Positions 55,490-63,663 of a DNA stretch of 64,000 bases are shown piece by piece (position 1 is the first letter of the stretch; every line of letters begins with the position of its first letter). The notes under the pieces are model-generated. The model did no database searches, had not been told where the DNA came from, and was given only the letters and a program-made list of their open reading frames with translations. Source of the DNA: Saccharomonospora piscinae (GTDB lineage: Bacteria; Actinomycetota; Actinomycetes; Mycobacteriales; Pseudonocardiaceae). Both the position numbers and the translations under genes were made by a program. Location of the stretch: contig NZ_VCEK01000003.1 in NCBI RefSeq assembly GCF_005862235.1, positions 664,079 through 728,078 on the forward strand, in the 5' to 3' direction.

Positions 55490-55924
55490 TCACCGCTGCT
55501 GCTCCTCCGCGAGTTCCGGGACTACCCCGAGCTGCTGGAGCTGGCCGAACAGGTCGAAACTGCCCCATTCCTCGACGACCCGGTCGTCGTCCCACTTGAG
55601 CAACTGCATGCCGCTCATCACCCAGGACTTGCCGGTGCCGGGGATGCCACGGAACTCGCCGTGTGCGGTACCGCCCATCGTCCACCGTGCGGCGAGCAGG
55701 TCACCGTCCACGAGGATGTCGTGGATGTCGCAGTGCAGGTCGGGGTTGGCCTGGCGCATGTCGCGCATGAACTGCCGGTAGCCGTCGACACCCTCGACGG
55801 GGAAGTTGGGGTAGTGGAAAGTGCAGCGCGATGCGTACATGTCCGCGCATGCGTCGACGTCGCCCTCGTTGATGATCGCGGTAATGGTCCGGCGGACGAG
55901 GTCCTTGCGTTCCTCGGGTGTCAC
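55490..55924 (-). CDS. SnoaL-like ester cyclase-type protein
   Basis: 144 residues from GTG 55924; AAGGAGGTG lies at ideal distance, better than for the GTG at 55933. A single NTF2/SnoaL cone-like domain: RRTITAIINEGDVDACADMY, VDGYRQFMRDMRQANPDLHCDI, ARWTMGGTAHGEF. The family includes polyketide cyclases and many proteins without known activity. There is no polyketide gene nearby, so its role is open. Confidence 0.8.
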   Translation of the reverse strand: MTPEERKDLVRRTITAIINEGDVDACADMYASRCTFHYPNFPVEGVDGYRQFMRDMRQANPDLHCDIHDILVDGDLLAARWTMGGTAHGEFRGIPGTGKSWVMSGMQLLKWDDDRVVEEWGSFDLFGQLQQLGVVPELAEEQQR

Positions 55925-56078
55925 TGACGACACCTCCTTCGGTTCTTGCTGGCCGGTGGGACCGGATGGCCCGCGTTCCAGCGAACGCTCGAAGGACGGT
56001 GCTCAGTAGGGCCGTTCGCCTCACGTCCGCATCGCCGCACGGTGGGGGCGGAGTGCTTCCCACCGTGCGGCGTGCGGC

Positions 56079-57224
56079 TCAGCCCTTGAGCAGGTGGCGC
56101 GCCATCACCATGCGCTGGATCTGGTTGGTGCCCTCGTAGATCTGGGTGATCTTCGCGTCGCGCATCATGCGTTCGACGGGGAAGTCGCGGGTGTAGCCTG
56201 CGCCACCGAACAGTTGCACGGCGTCGGTGGTGACCTCCATCGCGACGTCGGAGGCGTAGGTCTTGGCCGCGCTCGCGAGGAATCCGGCACGCTTGTCACC
56301 GCGTTCGGTCGCGGCGGCCGACGCGTACACCATGTGCCGCGCGGCCTCGATCTTCATCGCCATGTCGGCGAGCATGAACTGCACGCCCTGGAACTGGCCG
56401 ACGGCCTGACCGAACTGCTGGCGCTCCTTGACGTAGTCGACGGTCGCGTCGAGCGCGCCCTGCGCGATCCCCAGCGCCTGCGCACCGATCGTCGGCCGGG
56501 TGTGGTCGAGGGTGGCCAGCGCCGTCTTGAGGCCCGTGCCCGGTTCACCGATGATGCGGTCGGCGGGGATCGTGCAGTCCTCGAAGTAGATCTCCCGAGT
56601 GGGGGAGCCCTTGATCCCGAGCTTGCGTTCCTTGGGGCCGACGGAGAACCCGGGGTCGTCGGCGTGGACGACGAAGGCCGAGATGCCGCGCGCCTTCTTC
56701 TCGGCCTTCGGATCGGTGACGGCCATGACGGTGTACCAGCTGGACTCGCCCGCGTTGGTGATCCAGCATTTGGTGCCGTTGAGCACCCAGTGCTCACCGT
56801 CGCGCGCGGCCCGGGTGCGCATCGCCGCGGTGTCGGAACCCGCCTCGCGCTCGGACAGGGCGTACGACGCCGACGCCTCGCCCGTGGCGATGGACGGCAG
56901 TACCTGCTTCTTCAGCTCCTCCGACGCCGACAGCAGGATCGGCTGGGTGCCGAGCTTGTTCACCGCGGGGATCAGTGACGCCGAGGCGTCGACCCGGGCG
57001 ACCTCCTCGATGACCAGGCAGGCCGCCACCGCGTCGGCACCCTGCCCGGAGTAGGCCTCCGGGATGTGCAGGGCGTTGAAGCCCGCCGCCGTCAGCGCCC
57101 GCGCCGCCTCGACGGGGTAGCGCTCCTGCTCGTCGACCTCGGCGGCGTGCGGTGCGATCTCCTTCTCGGCCAGCGCGCGTACCGCGGCCCGGAGTTCCTC
57201 GTGCTCTTCCGACAGCTGGTACAT
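56079..57224 (-). CDS. Acyl-CoA dehydrogenase
   Basis: 381 residues from ATG 57224 (GGGAGAG before). A complete ACAD: N-terminal helices (LSEEHEELRAAVRALAEKEI), the FAD/substrate motifs YALSEREAGSDTAAM and WITNAG, and the C-terminal QIYEGTNQIQR with the catalytic Glu at about 364, as in short-chain (butyryl-CoA) enzymes. It starts one base after the stop of the 3-hydroxyacyl-CoA dehydrogenase gene, so both form an operon for successive steps of beta-oxidation or butyryl-CoA metabolism. Confidence 0.93.
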   Translation of the reverse strand: MYQLSEEHEELRAAVRALAEKEIAPHAAEVDEQERYPVEAARALTAAGFNALHIPEAYSGQGADAVAACLVIEEVARVDASASLIPAVNKLGTQPILLSASEELKKQVLPSIATGEASASYALSEREAGSDTAAMRTRAARDGEHWVLNGTKCWITNAGESSWYTVMAVTDPKAEKKARGISAFVVHADDPGFSVGPKERKLGIKGSPTREIYFEDCTIPADRIIGEPGTGLKTALATLDHTRPTIGAQALGIAQGALDATVDYVKERQQFGQAVGQFQGVQFMLADMAMKIEAARHMVYASAAATERGDKRAGFLASAAKTYASDVAMEVTTDAVQLFGGAGYTRDFPVERMMRDAKITQIYEGTNQIQRMVMARHLLKG

Positions 57225-57225
57225 G

Positions 57226-58095
57226 TCACTCTCCCCGGGTGTAGTCGTAGAAGCCGCGGCCCGACTTCCTGCCGTAGTGCCCCGCGTCGACCATGCGCAG
57301 CAGCAGCGGCGGCGCGGCGTACAGGGGTTCCTTGTACTCCTCGTACATCGAGTCCGCGACGGCCTTCGTGGTGTCGAGGCCGACGAGGTCCGCCAGCCGC
57401 AGCGGTCCCATCGGGTGGGCGCAGCCGAGCACCATGCCGTTGTCGATGTCCTCGGCACTGGCGTGCCCGGCCTCGAGCATCCGGATCGCCGACAGCAGGT
57501 ACGGGATCAGCAGGGCGTTGACGACGAAGCCCGCCCGGTCGGACGCACGCACGACCGTCTTGCCCAGGACGTCGGTGGCGAAGGCGGTGGCCCGCGCCGT
57601 CGTGTCGTCGGCGGTGACCAGCGACGGGATGACCTCGACGAGCTTCTGCACCGGGACGGGGTTGAAGAAGTGCAGCCCGACGACCCGGTCGGGGCGCCGG
57701 GTGGCCATCGCGAGCCGCGCGATCGGCAGCGACGACGTGTTGGACGCGAGAATGGCGTCCGGGTCGCGCACGATGCTGTCCAGCCTGCCGAACACGTCCA
57801 GCTTCACGGCCTCGTTCTCGGCGACCGCTTCGATCACCAGTTCGCGGTCGGCGCACGCGTCCAACTCGGTGGTGACCGTCAGTCGCGCGAGCGCGGCGTC
57901 GGCGTCCTCGGCGGAGAGCTTGCCCTTGTCGACGCCCCGGCGCAGCGACTTCTCGATCCGTGTGCGGCCCGCGTCGGCGGCGGTGGCGTCGGCCTCGACG
58001 ACGACCACGTCGATCCCGGCCTTCGCGGTCACCTCCGCGATGCCGGACCCCATCAGCCCCGCGCCGATCACGCCGATCCGCGTGATGTCACCCAT
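57226..58095 (-). CDS. 3-hydroxybutyryl-CoA dehydrogenase
   Basis: 289 residues from ATG 58095. NAD-binding Rossmann motif GVIGAGLMGSGIAEV at ~8. Catalytic-region signatures: LASNTSSLPI, the His in VGLHFFNPVPVQKLVEVI, and the C-terminal domain with DRAGFVVNALLIPYL and GHYGRKSGRGFYDY. Length and motifs match Hbd/FadB2-type enzymes acting on (S)-3-hydroxybutyryl-CoA or longer substrates. It is the first gene of the operon with the acyl-CoA dehydrogenase, behind a palindromic operator. Confidence 0.93.
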   Translation of the reverse strand: MGDITRIGVIGAGLMGSGIAEVTAKAGIDVVVVEADATAADAGRTRIEKSLRRGVDKGKLSAEDADAALARLTVTTELDACADRELVIEAVAENEAVKLDVFGRLDSIVRDPDAILASNTSSLPIARLAMATRRPDRVVGLHFFNPVPVQKLVEVIPSLVTADDTTARATAFATDVLGKTVVRASDRAGFVVNALLIPYLLSAIRMLEAGHASAEDIDNGMVLGCAHPMGPLRLADLVGLDTTKAVADSMYEEYKEPLYAAPPLLLRMVDAGHYGRKSGRGFYDYTRGE

Positions 58096-58131
58096 GACGA
58101 TCCTTCCTGGCTGGTCTCGTTACCGGGGAGT

Positions 58132-58151
58132 TTAGTAGGAGGTCCTACTAA
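58132..58151. promoter_or_regulatory. Palindromic operator upstream of the acyl-CoA operon
   Basis: A perfect 20-bp inverted repeat (TTAGTAGGA, centre GG, TCCTACTAA) 36 bp before the first start codon. It is typical of a TetR-family acyl-CoA-responsive repressor; no regulator gene is adjacent. Confidence 0.7.
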
Positions 58152-58216
58152 TACCACCAGGCGCGGCTGCGATCCTGCTCTCAAGGGAAAACGTCGGCGA
58201 ACGAAGTGCCGGGCCG

Positions 58217-58259
58217 GAAAAACGAGAACCCGGAGGCGACATGCGCCCTCCGGGTTCTC
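58217..58259 (-). terminator. Rho-independent terminator of tRNA-His
   Basis: A perfect 13-bp stem (GAGAACCCGGAGG / CCTCCGGGTTCTC) and, on the minus strand, a CGTTTTT tail. Confidence 0.85.
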
Positions 58260-58266
58260 AGCATGG

Positions 58267-58340
58267 GGTGAGTGACGGGACTTGAACCCGCGGCCCCCTG
58301 GACCACAACCAGGTGCTCTACCGACTGAGCTACACCCACC
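58267..58340 (-). tRNA. tRNA-His (GUG)
   Basis: Acceptor GTGGGTG/CACTCAC with the extra G-1 pairing C73, the hallmark of tRNA-His; anticodon arm CCTGG-TTGTGGT-CCAGG (anticodon GUG); T-arm GCGGG-TTCAAGT-CCCGT with one G.T pair. CCA is encoded at 58264-58266. Confidence 0.95.
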
Positions 58341-58410
58341 ATGCGGAGGCGCCCGTGAGCGCCTCGTGCCCGATCATCATAGCGTGCCTTCCGGCGCGCG
58401 TCGCACGGGG

Positions 58411-59019
58411 TTACCCGTCGCGGTGACGCAGCACCTCGTCCGCGACGGTCCTGGCCTCGTCGCTGGTCGGGCCGGGCAGCGGGACGAACGCGGTCCGGCG
58501 GTAGTACCGCAGCTCGCCGATCGACTCCCTGATGTCGGCGAGCGCCCGGTGAGCGAGACCCTTCTCCGGCTTCGCGTAGTAGACCCGCGGGTACCAGCGG
58601 CGGACCAGCTCCTTCACCGACGAGACGTCCACCATCCGGTAGTGCAGGTGCGCGTCCAGTGCGGGCATGTCCCTGGCGAGAAAGCCACGGTCGGTGGCGA
58701 TCGAGTTACCGGCGAGCGGGGCGGTCTGCGGCTCGGGCACGTACTCGCGGAGGTAGGCGAGCGCCTGCCGCTCCGCCTCCTCGAGCGTCATGGTGGAGCG
58801 GCGGACCTCCTCGGTGAGCCCCGAGCGCGCGTGCATGTCGCGCACGACGTCGGGCATGTTCGCCAGCGCGTCGTCATCGGCGTGGATCACGAGGTCGACG
58901 CCGTCGCCCAGCACGTTCAGCTCCGAGTCCGTGACGAGCACGGCGATCTCGATGAGAGCGTCCTTGACGAGGTCGAGCCCCGTCATCTCACAATCGATCC
59001 AGACAAGACGGTCGTTCAC
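58411..59019 (-). CDS. orn: Oligoribonuclease
   Basis: 202 residues. DEDDh exonuclease motifs: [10 protein letters not shown] (Asp/Glu), then [18 protein letters not shown], and the final HRALADI with the catalytic His/Asp. [18 protein letters not shown] is characteristic of Orn. It degrades di- to pentanucleotides, including pGpG from c-di-GMP turnover, which links it functionally to the diguanylate cyclase in this window. Confidence 0.95.
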   Translation of the reverse strand: MNDRLVWIDCEMTGLDLVKDALIEIAVLVTDSELNVLGDGVDLVIHADDDALANMPDVVRDMHARSGLTEEVRRSTMTLEEAERQALAYLREYVPEPQTAPLAGNSIATDRGFLARDMPALDAHLHYRMVDVSSVKELVRRWYPRVYYAKPEKGLAHRALADIRESIGELRYYRRTAFVPLPGPTSDEARTVADEVLRHRDG

Positions 59020-59078
59020 CGGTCAACCCTAACCCGAGCAGTGTTGGTGTCCCGTGCCACACTCCGTTTTCCATGCTG

Positions 59079-59897
59079 TCATACGCCGTCACCCTGACGT
59101 TCACGACGCGCCGACGGTGAGATCGTCTCGACGGCGAGGGCGGCCCACGCGCCGGGCGGCACGGTGGCCGCCCTGCTGCCCGGCTCGATTCCGCATCGCC
59201 GCAGCAGGCGGGGCTCACCGCGGACATCGGATCGTCGCAACAACGCGCGCACCGAGCGGGACGGTTCGTGCCATGCGGCATCGAGCAGGTCGGTCGCCAG
59301 CGCCTCGGCGGAGCGGCTCATCGGGCGCCGCCGTATCGCGAGAACCGCCGAGTCCACTGTGGGCGTTGGACGGAAGCAGCGGGCCGGCACCCTGCGCACG
59401 AGTGTCAGGTCGAATCGGCAGGCCCACTGGGCCACCTCCCGCGAGCGAGGCAGTGGCGCGGTGACACGTCTCGCCAGGCCCCACTCCACGGTGAGCGCGG
59501 CGCATCGCAGAGCGGGCCGGCCCCGGCCGAGCAGTCGTCGCAGCAAGGCGGTCGACACGGCGTAGGGAGGGTTGGCCACCACGAGGAAGTCGCGGCGCGG
59601 CAAGGGCACCGTGCGCAGGTCGCCGCCGACCACCCGCACTCGAGGCCGGTCGCGGAAGCGAGTGCGGAGTGTGCGCACGAAGTCGGGGTCGCGCTCGACG
59701 GCGATCACTCTCGCTCCGGTGCGCGCCACGGCGGCGGTCACGACGCCGGGACCGGCGCCGACATCGACGACGAGGTCACCGGGGCCGGGTGCGCAGGTCC
59801 GGATCATCGCACGCAGGACGTCGTCGGAAACCAGAAAGTGAACCCCGGAGGGGTTGGCAGCGGGGGTGTGGCGGGACGGCCGCCGGTGCTGGGGCAT
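59079..59897 (-). CDS. erm: 23S rRNA (adenine-N6)-methyltransferase, Erm family
   Basis: 272 residues from ATG 59897 (GGAG eight bases before). The N-terminus GVHFLVSDDVLRAMI is Erm-like. SAM motif I VVDVGAGPGVVT at ~44, acidic strand-2 end AVERD, and catalytic motif IV VVANPPYAVST (Asn-Pro-Pro-Tyr; NIPY or NLPY is more usual in Erm). The C-terminal region with RCFRPTPTVDSAVL is shared with KsgA/Erm. It should methylate A2058 of 23S rRNA and give MLS resistance. The upstream RLR leader peptide supports Erm over KsgA. Confidence 0.88.
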   Translation of the reverse strand: MPQHRRPSRHTPAANPSGVHFLVSDDVLRAMIRTCAPGPGDLVVDVGAGPGVVTAAVARTGARVIAVERDPDFVRTLRTRFRDRPRVRVVGGDLRTVPLPRRDFLVVANPPYAVSTALLRRLLGRGRPALRCAALTVEWGLARRVTAPLPRSREVAQWACRFDLTLVRRVPARCFRPTPTVDSAVLAIRRRPMSRSAEALATDLLDAAWHEPSRSVRALLRRSDVRGEPRLLRRCGIEPGSRAATVPPGAWAALAVETISPSARRERQGDGV

Positions 59898-60115
59898 GCG
59901 GGAACTCCGTCATGGACGTCGGGTCAACAGAGCGCGCGACGGCAACGCGCGGGGACGTCATGGCGCAGCGACCGCTAACCCGGCACCGAGTGGTGCGGGC
60001 GGACGCCGAAATCAGCCGGAATGGCGGCGGGGCAGTGCCCACGCCGCAGAAGAGAACGCCGCAGCCGCTGCCGTCAGGACAGCCGCAGCCGGGCGAAGAT
60101 ACCCAATGAACCCAT
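59898..60115 (-). promoter_or_regulatory. erm leader and attenuator region
   Basis: The stretch between the leader peptide start and erm. A stem can form just upstream of the erm SD from CGCGCG (59933-59938) and CGCGCG (59946-59951), extended by GACGTC at 59915-59920 and 59954-59959. This fits an attenuator in which ribosome stalling on the leader changes folding; no folding was computed. Confidence 0.5.
60074..60115 (-). CDS. ermL: erm leader peptide with RLR arrest motif
   Basis: Thirteen residues, MGSLGIFARLRLS, from ATG 60115 to TGA 60074, 176 bp upstream of erm. The Arg-Leu-Arg sequence is the +X+ motif at which macrolides stall ribosomes in ErmD-type leaders, and GIF recalls the ErmC leader. 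The SD is weak (GTGAG). Confidence 0.6.
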   Translation of the reverse strand: MGSLGIFARLRLS

Positions 60116-60355
60116 GCGCTCACGCTAGCAACGGGCGCAACGGGTTTTCGTCGAATGCGGGCTGCGAGCGGCGTTTCACCCGGCCGATGGAATTCGCGAT
60201 GTGCTCGGTTCCGTTCGGTTCGGTCTGGCCTTTCCCAGCCCCGGGCGCTCGCCTAGCGTCAGCGGGGTGGCCCGAACCGGGTGGAAGCAGAACCAGTTCG
60301 GAACCACAGTGGACTGTGTAGACATGGTGCAGTGTGGGAAAAAGGGGGAGAAGAT

Positions 60356-61261
60356 ATGGGTATCGCGCAGCTCGTCAGGCAGGAGCGGGCCGAGATCGAA
60401 GTGGAGGGCAGTGATTTCCCCGACCTCGCCGACTACGCGGCCCACCTCGCCGCGATGCCGCGCCGTGGCGGCGTCGCGGCCGGCCCGGAACCCGCCACGG
60501 TCTCGCTCTCCTTCGCGGTCGAACGCCGCTGGTGCTACGCCGGTGCGCTCGTGAGCCAGCCGGCCGCGCACCGGCTCCGGGTCGACGTGACCGCCCCGGA
60601 GGAGGCCATGACAGCCGTGGTGAATCAGGTGCGCCGGGTGCTCTCCCTCGACGTGGCCGGCCGAGGGTTCGCCGCCGTCGCCGCCGACGATCCCGTGCTC
60701 GCTCGTCGCCTGGGCAGCAGGCCCGGGCTGCGGCCGGTGTTGTTCTGCTCGCCGTACGAGGCCGCCGTGTGGGCGGTCGTGTGTCATCGTTTGCGCGTGG
60801 AGCAGGCCGACGCCCTCGTGCGCCGGATCGCCGAACGGCGAGGCCGTGGCCGCGAGGTGAGGGGCCGATGGCTGCCCTGCCTACCCGCTCCGCAGGACCT
60901 CGGCACGCTCGACGACTCGTACGGCCTGTCGGCGGTCAAGCGTCGCCGGTTGGCCGCCGTGGCCGAGGCCGCGCTCGACGGCGGACTGGACGCCACGTGG
61001 TTGCGTTCATTGCCCGCCGACGCCGCAGTGGACGAGGTGCGACGGCTGGCGGGTTTCGGCCCCTTCTCCGCGGAACTGGTCGTCAGCCGTGGGGCAGGGC
61101 ATCCCGATCTGTTTCCGGTGTCGGAGCGGCACCTCGTCGCCGCGCTGGCCCGCGACTACGACACGGACGCCGCCGGTGTCGAGGCGGCGGTGCGACGATG
61201 GCGGCCTTACCGGGCTTGGGGAGCCTTCTTCTGCCGCGAGGTGGTCAGCGACGAACAGTAG
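60356..61261 (+). CDS. DNA-3-methyladenine glycosylase II (AlkA-like)
   Basis: 301 residues from ATG 60356 (GGGGGAGAAG before). An N-terminal AlkA_N-like beta region (~1-95) precedes the HhH-GPD fold. The hairpin LAGFGPFSAELVVSRG is followed by the catalytic Asp in HPDLFPVSERHL. AlkA removes alkylated bases by flipping and hydrolysis. The N-terminal region is shorter than in E. coli AlkA, and no Ada-type regulator is adjacent. Confidence 0.85.
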   Translation: MGIAQLVRQERAEIEVEGSDFPDLADYAAHLAAMPRRGGVAAGPEPATVSLSFAVERRWCYAGALVSQPAAHRLRVDVTAPEEAMTAVVNQVRRVLSLDVAGRGFAAVAADDPVLARRLGSRPGLRPVLFCSPYEAAVWAVVCHRLRVEQADALVRRIAERRGRGREVRGRWLPCLPAPQDLGTLDDSYGLSAVKRRRLAAVAEAALDGGLDATWLRSLPADAAVDEVRRLAGFGPFSAELVVSRGAGHPDLFPVSERHLVAALARDYDTDAAGVEAAVRRWRPYRAWGAFFCREVVSDEQ

Positions 61262-61331
61262 CGCGGCGGCGCCCCTGTGTCGGTGAGGCGGGGGTGGCAG
61301 AACGCGGTGCCGACTGTGATGAGGTGGCGTC

Positions 61332-62081
61332 GTGGACGGGATGAACGAGAACGGCATCGTGTTACGTGCGTTCGATCTCGATGTCGAAGCCGCGAGCACG
61401 ATCGCCCTGGTCACCGGAGCGGTCGCCCTGGCGGTGGTCGCGCTCAGCAGGCCGTGGCGGTTCGCGCGCAACGTGGTCACGATCGTGCACGAGGCGGGCC
61501 ACGCGCTCTTCGCGTTGCTGGCGGGCCGCAGGCTTCAGGGCATCACGCTGCACTCCGACACCTCAGGCGTCACCGTGTCGAAGGGCAAACCCACCGGCCC
61601 GGGCATGGTGCTGACCGCGCTCGCGGGCTACCCGGCGCCTGCCGTTCTCGGCGTGGCGTTCGCCTGGCTGGTCTCGGGGGAGCGACTCAGTGCGGTCCTG
61701 GGCGTCGCCGCGGTGTTGTTGCTCGGTGTTCTGGTCATGGTGCGCAACGCCTACGGCATCTTCTCGGTGGTCCTGTCGGCGCTGGTGCTCGGCGGCGTGG
61801 CACTGTTCGCCGGGCCCGGGGTGCAGGCGGCGTTCGTCTACCTGATCACATGGTTCCTGCTGTTCGGTGCCGTCCGGCCGCTGTTCGAGTTGCAGGTGAA
61901 ACGGCGCCGGGGCGCGGCGCGGGACTCCGACATCGACCAGTTGGCCCGGCTGACCGGGCTGCCCGCCTTTCTCTGGCTGCTCGTACTGGGCGTGTTGGCG
62001 GTGACGTGCGTGGTGGTCGGCGGAATGCTGCTGGTCGAGCCCGCGGTGGCTCCCGACGTGTTCACCGACGTGGGGGCCTGA
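61332..62081 (+). CDS. M50B-like membrane zinc peptidase
   Basis: 249 residues from GTG 61332 (ATG 61341 also possible). The zinc motif HEAGH sits in VVTIVHEAGHALFALLAGR at ~50, after one hydrophobic segment; five or six more membrane segments follow. This matches the peptidase_M50B-like family of actinomycetes. The second-site Asp common to site-2 proteases is not obvious, so proteolytic activity is likely but unproven. Substrate unknown. Confidence 0.82.
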   Translation: MDGMNENGIVLRAFDLDVEAASTIALVTGAVALAVVALSRPWRFARNVVTIVHEAGHALFALLAGRRLQGITLHSDTSGVTVSKGKPTGPGMVLTALAGYPAPAVLGVAFAWLVSGERLSAVLGVAAVLLLGVLVMVRNAYGIFSVVLSALVLGGVALFAGPGVQAAFVYLITWFLLFGAVRPLFELQVKRRRGAARDSDIDQLARLTGLPAFLWLLVLGVLAVTCVVVGGMLLVEPAVAPDVFTDVGA

Positions 62082-62172
62082 CCAGCCGGGTGGTGTCCGC
62101 ACCCGGTGCGGCACACTGATGGGGTCGGAACAGGGCGCTGCCGCCCAGCGGCGATCGGCGGGAGGACGTGTG

Positions 62173-63414
62173 GTGACGGACGAGGTGGCGAAGGCTGTCG
62201 AGGAGTGCGCCAAGGCGGCGAAGGGCGCCGCTCCGTCGCTGGCCGGCGCATCGGACACGGTCATCGACGCCGCGCTGGAAGGCATGGCCGTCCGCCTGCG
62301 CGAGCACCGGGGTGAGGTCCTGGAGGCGAACGCTCGCGATATCGCCGAGGCCAGGGCCGACGGTATGAGTGCGGGCCTGCTCGACCGGCTCACCATCACT
62401 GAGGACCGCCTGACGGGCATGGCGGAGCAACTGCGCTTGCTCGCGGCGTGCCCGCATCCCGAACGCACCATCCCGGTGTCCACGTTGGATGGTGGGCTGC
62501 GGCTGGTCGAACGCCGCCGCCCGGTCGGTGTCATCGGAGCCAACTACGAGGCCCGGCCCAACGTGACGGTCGATGTGGCGTCGCAGCTGGTGAAGTCGCG
62601 CAACGCGGGGGTTCTTCGTACCGGCTCGGCGGCGCTGGGTTCAGCGCGACGCCTGCTCGACGTGGTGATCCGGCCCGCACTGGCGCAGGCGGGTCTCGAT
62701 CCCGAGGTGGTGCAGCTCGTCCCGAGGCCGGAGCGCGAGGCCGCGGCCGCGCTGGTGCGCCTGCCCGCTGCGGTGCCTCTGGTGATCCTGCGGGGCAGTG
62801 GGGAGAGCACGAGGTCGCTGGCGCTGACGGCGGCCCAGCACGGAGTCCGCACGCTCGCCCACGCGGACGGCGGGGGCGTGCTCTACGTCGATGAGCACGC
62901 CGATCGCGACACCGTGCGCTCGCTGCTGGTGAACAGCCTCGACCGCCTGGGGGTGTGCAACCGGCTGAACCTGCTGCTGGTGCATTCGGCGATCTACGAC
63001 GCATGGTGGCCGACGCTGGCGGACACCCTCGCGGAAGCCGGGGTGACGCCCTCCCTGCCGCCGCACGAGCACGCCCTCGGCTACGAGTGGTCGCTCGACG
63101 CCGACCGGGAGGCCACGGTGACGGTGGCGCCGGTGAGTGGCGTCGCCGAGGCGGTGCGGATCGCGAACGAGGAGACGTCCGGACTCGCGGCGGGTATCGC
63201 CACCGAGGACGCCGCCACGGCGAACGCGTTCTTCGACGGCTACCAGGGCACGGGAGTGTTCTGGAACGCGCCGACGCGACTGCTCGACGGGTTCAAGCTG
63301 CTCGGCGTGCCCGAGACCGGGATCAACCTCGACAAGGTGCCCGGCCCGCGTGGCCCGGTGACCTACTCCGACCTGTATGTCCGGCAGTACGCGGTGCTCC
63401 CCGAAGGCCGCTGA
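62173..63414 (+). CDS. proA: Glutamate-5-semialdehyde dehydrogenase (gamma-glutamyl phosphate reductase)
   Basis: 413 residues; GTG 62173 lies seven bases after GGGAGGA, and GTG 62170 is adjacent. ALDH-superfamily fold with ProA features: RRPVGVIGANYEARPNVTVD, VILRGSGESTRSL, and the catalytic Cys in LGVCNRLNLLLVH. It ends GRGPVTY-like GPRGPVTYSDLYVRQY. Second step of proline synthesis from glutamate (NADPH, EC 1.2.1.41). proB is not adjacent. Confidence 0.93.
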   Translation: MTDEVAKAVEECAKAAKGAAPSLAGASDTVIDAALEGMAVRLREHRGEVLEANARDIAEARADGMSAGLLDRLTITEDRLTGMAEQLRLLAACPHPERTIPVSTLDGGLRLVERRRPVGVIGANYEARPNVTVDVASQLVKSRNAGVLRTGSAALGSARRLLDVVIRPALAQAGLDPEVVQLVPRPEREAAAALVRLPAAVPLVILRGSGESTRSLALTAAQHGVRTLAHADGGGVLYVDEHADRDTVRSLLVNSLDRLGVCNRLNLLLVHSAIYDAWWPTLADTLAEAGVTPSLPPHEHALGYEWSLDADREATVTVAPVSGVAEAVRIANEETSGLAAGIATEDAATANAFFDGYQGTGVFWNAPTRLLDGFKLLGVPETGINLDKVPGPRGPVTYSDLYVRQYAVLPEGR

Positions 63415-63663
63415 GCCGTCGCGGCCGAGTGCTGCGTCCCGGGGGGGCTGCGCCACGGGGGCGGGGCGGTGTGGGTGCCCGGTGTACCCTGTACGAAGGG
63501 CACGATCAGGGAACTGCGTCCGGCAGTCGTGTGCCCGAAAGCTGCGCCGTCACCACGGCGATCGATCACCAGCTCGACGAGTACCGTGAGCGGTCGCCCC
63601 TGCCTGGGTGAGCCACGGCCGTGGCGTTCACCGAGAAGCTCAACCCCGAAGCAGGAGCTGTTG

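Noticed and set aside
60124-60355. Plus-strand ORFs upstream of the AlkA-like gene.
   Set aside because: No SD and no protein-like sequence; the ATG at 60356 has a strong SD.
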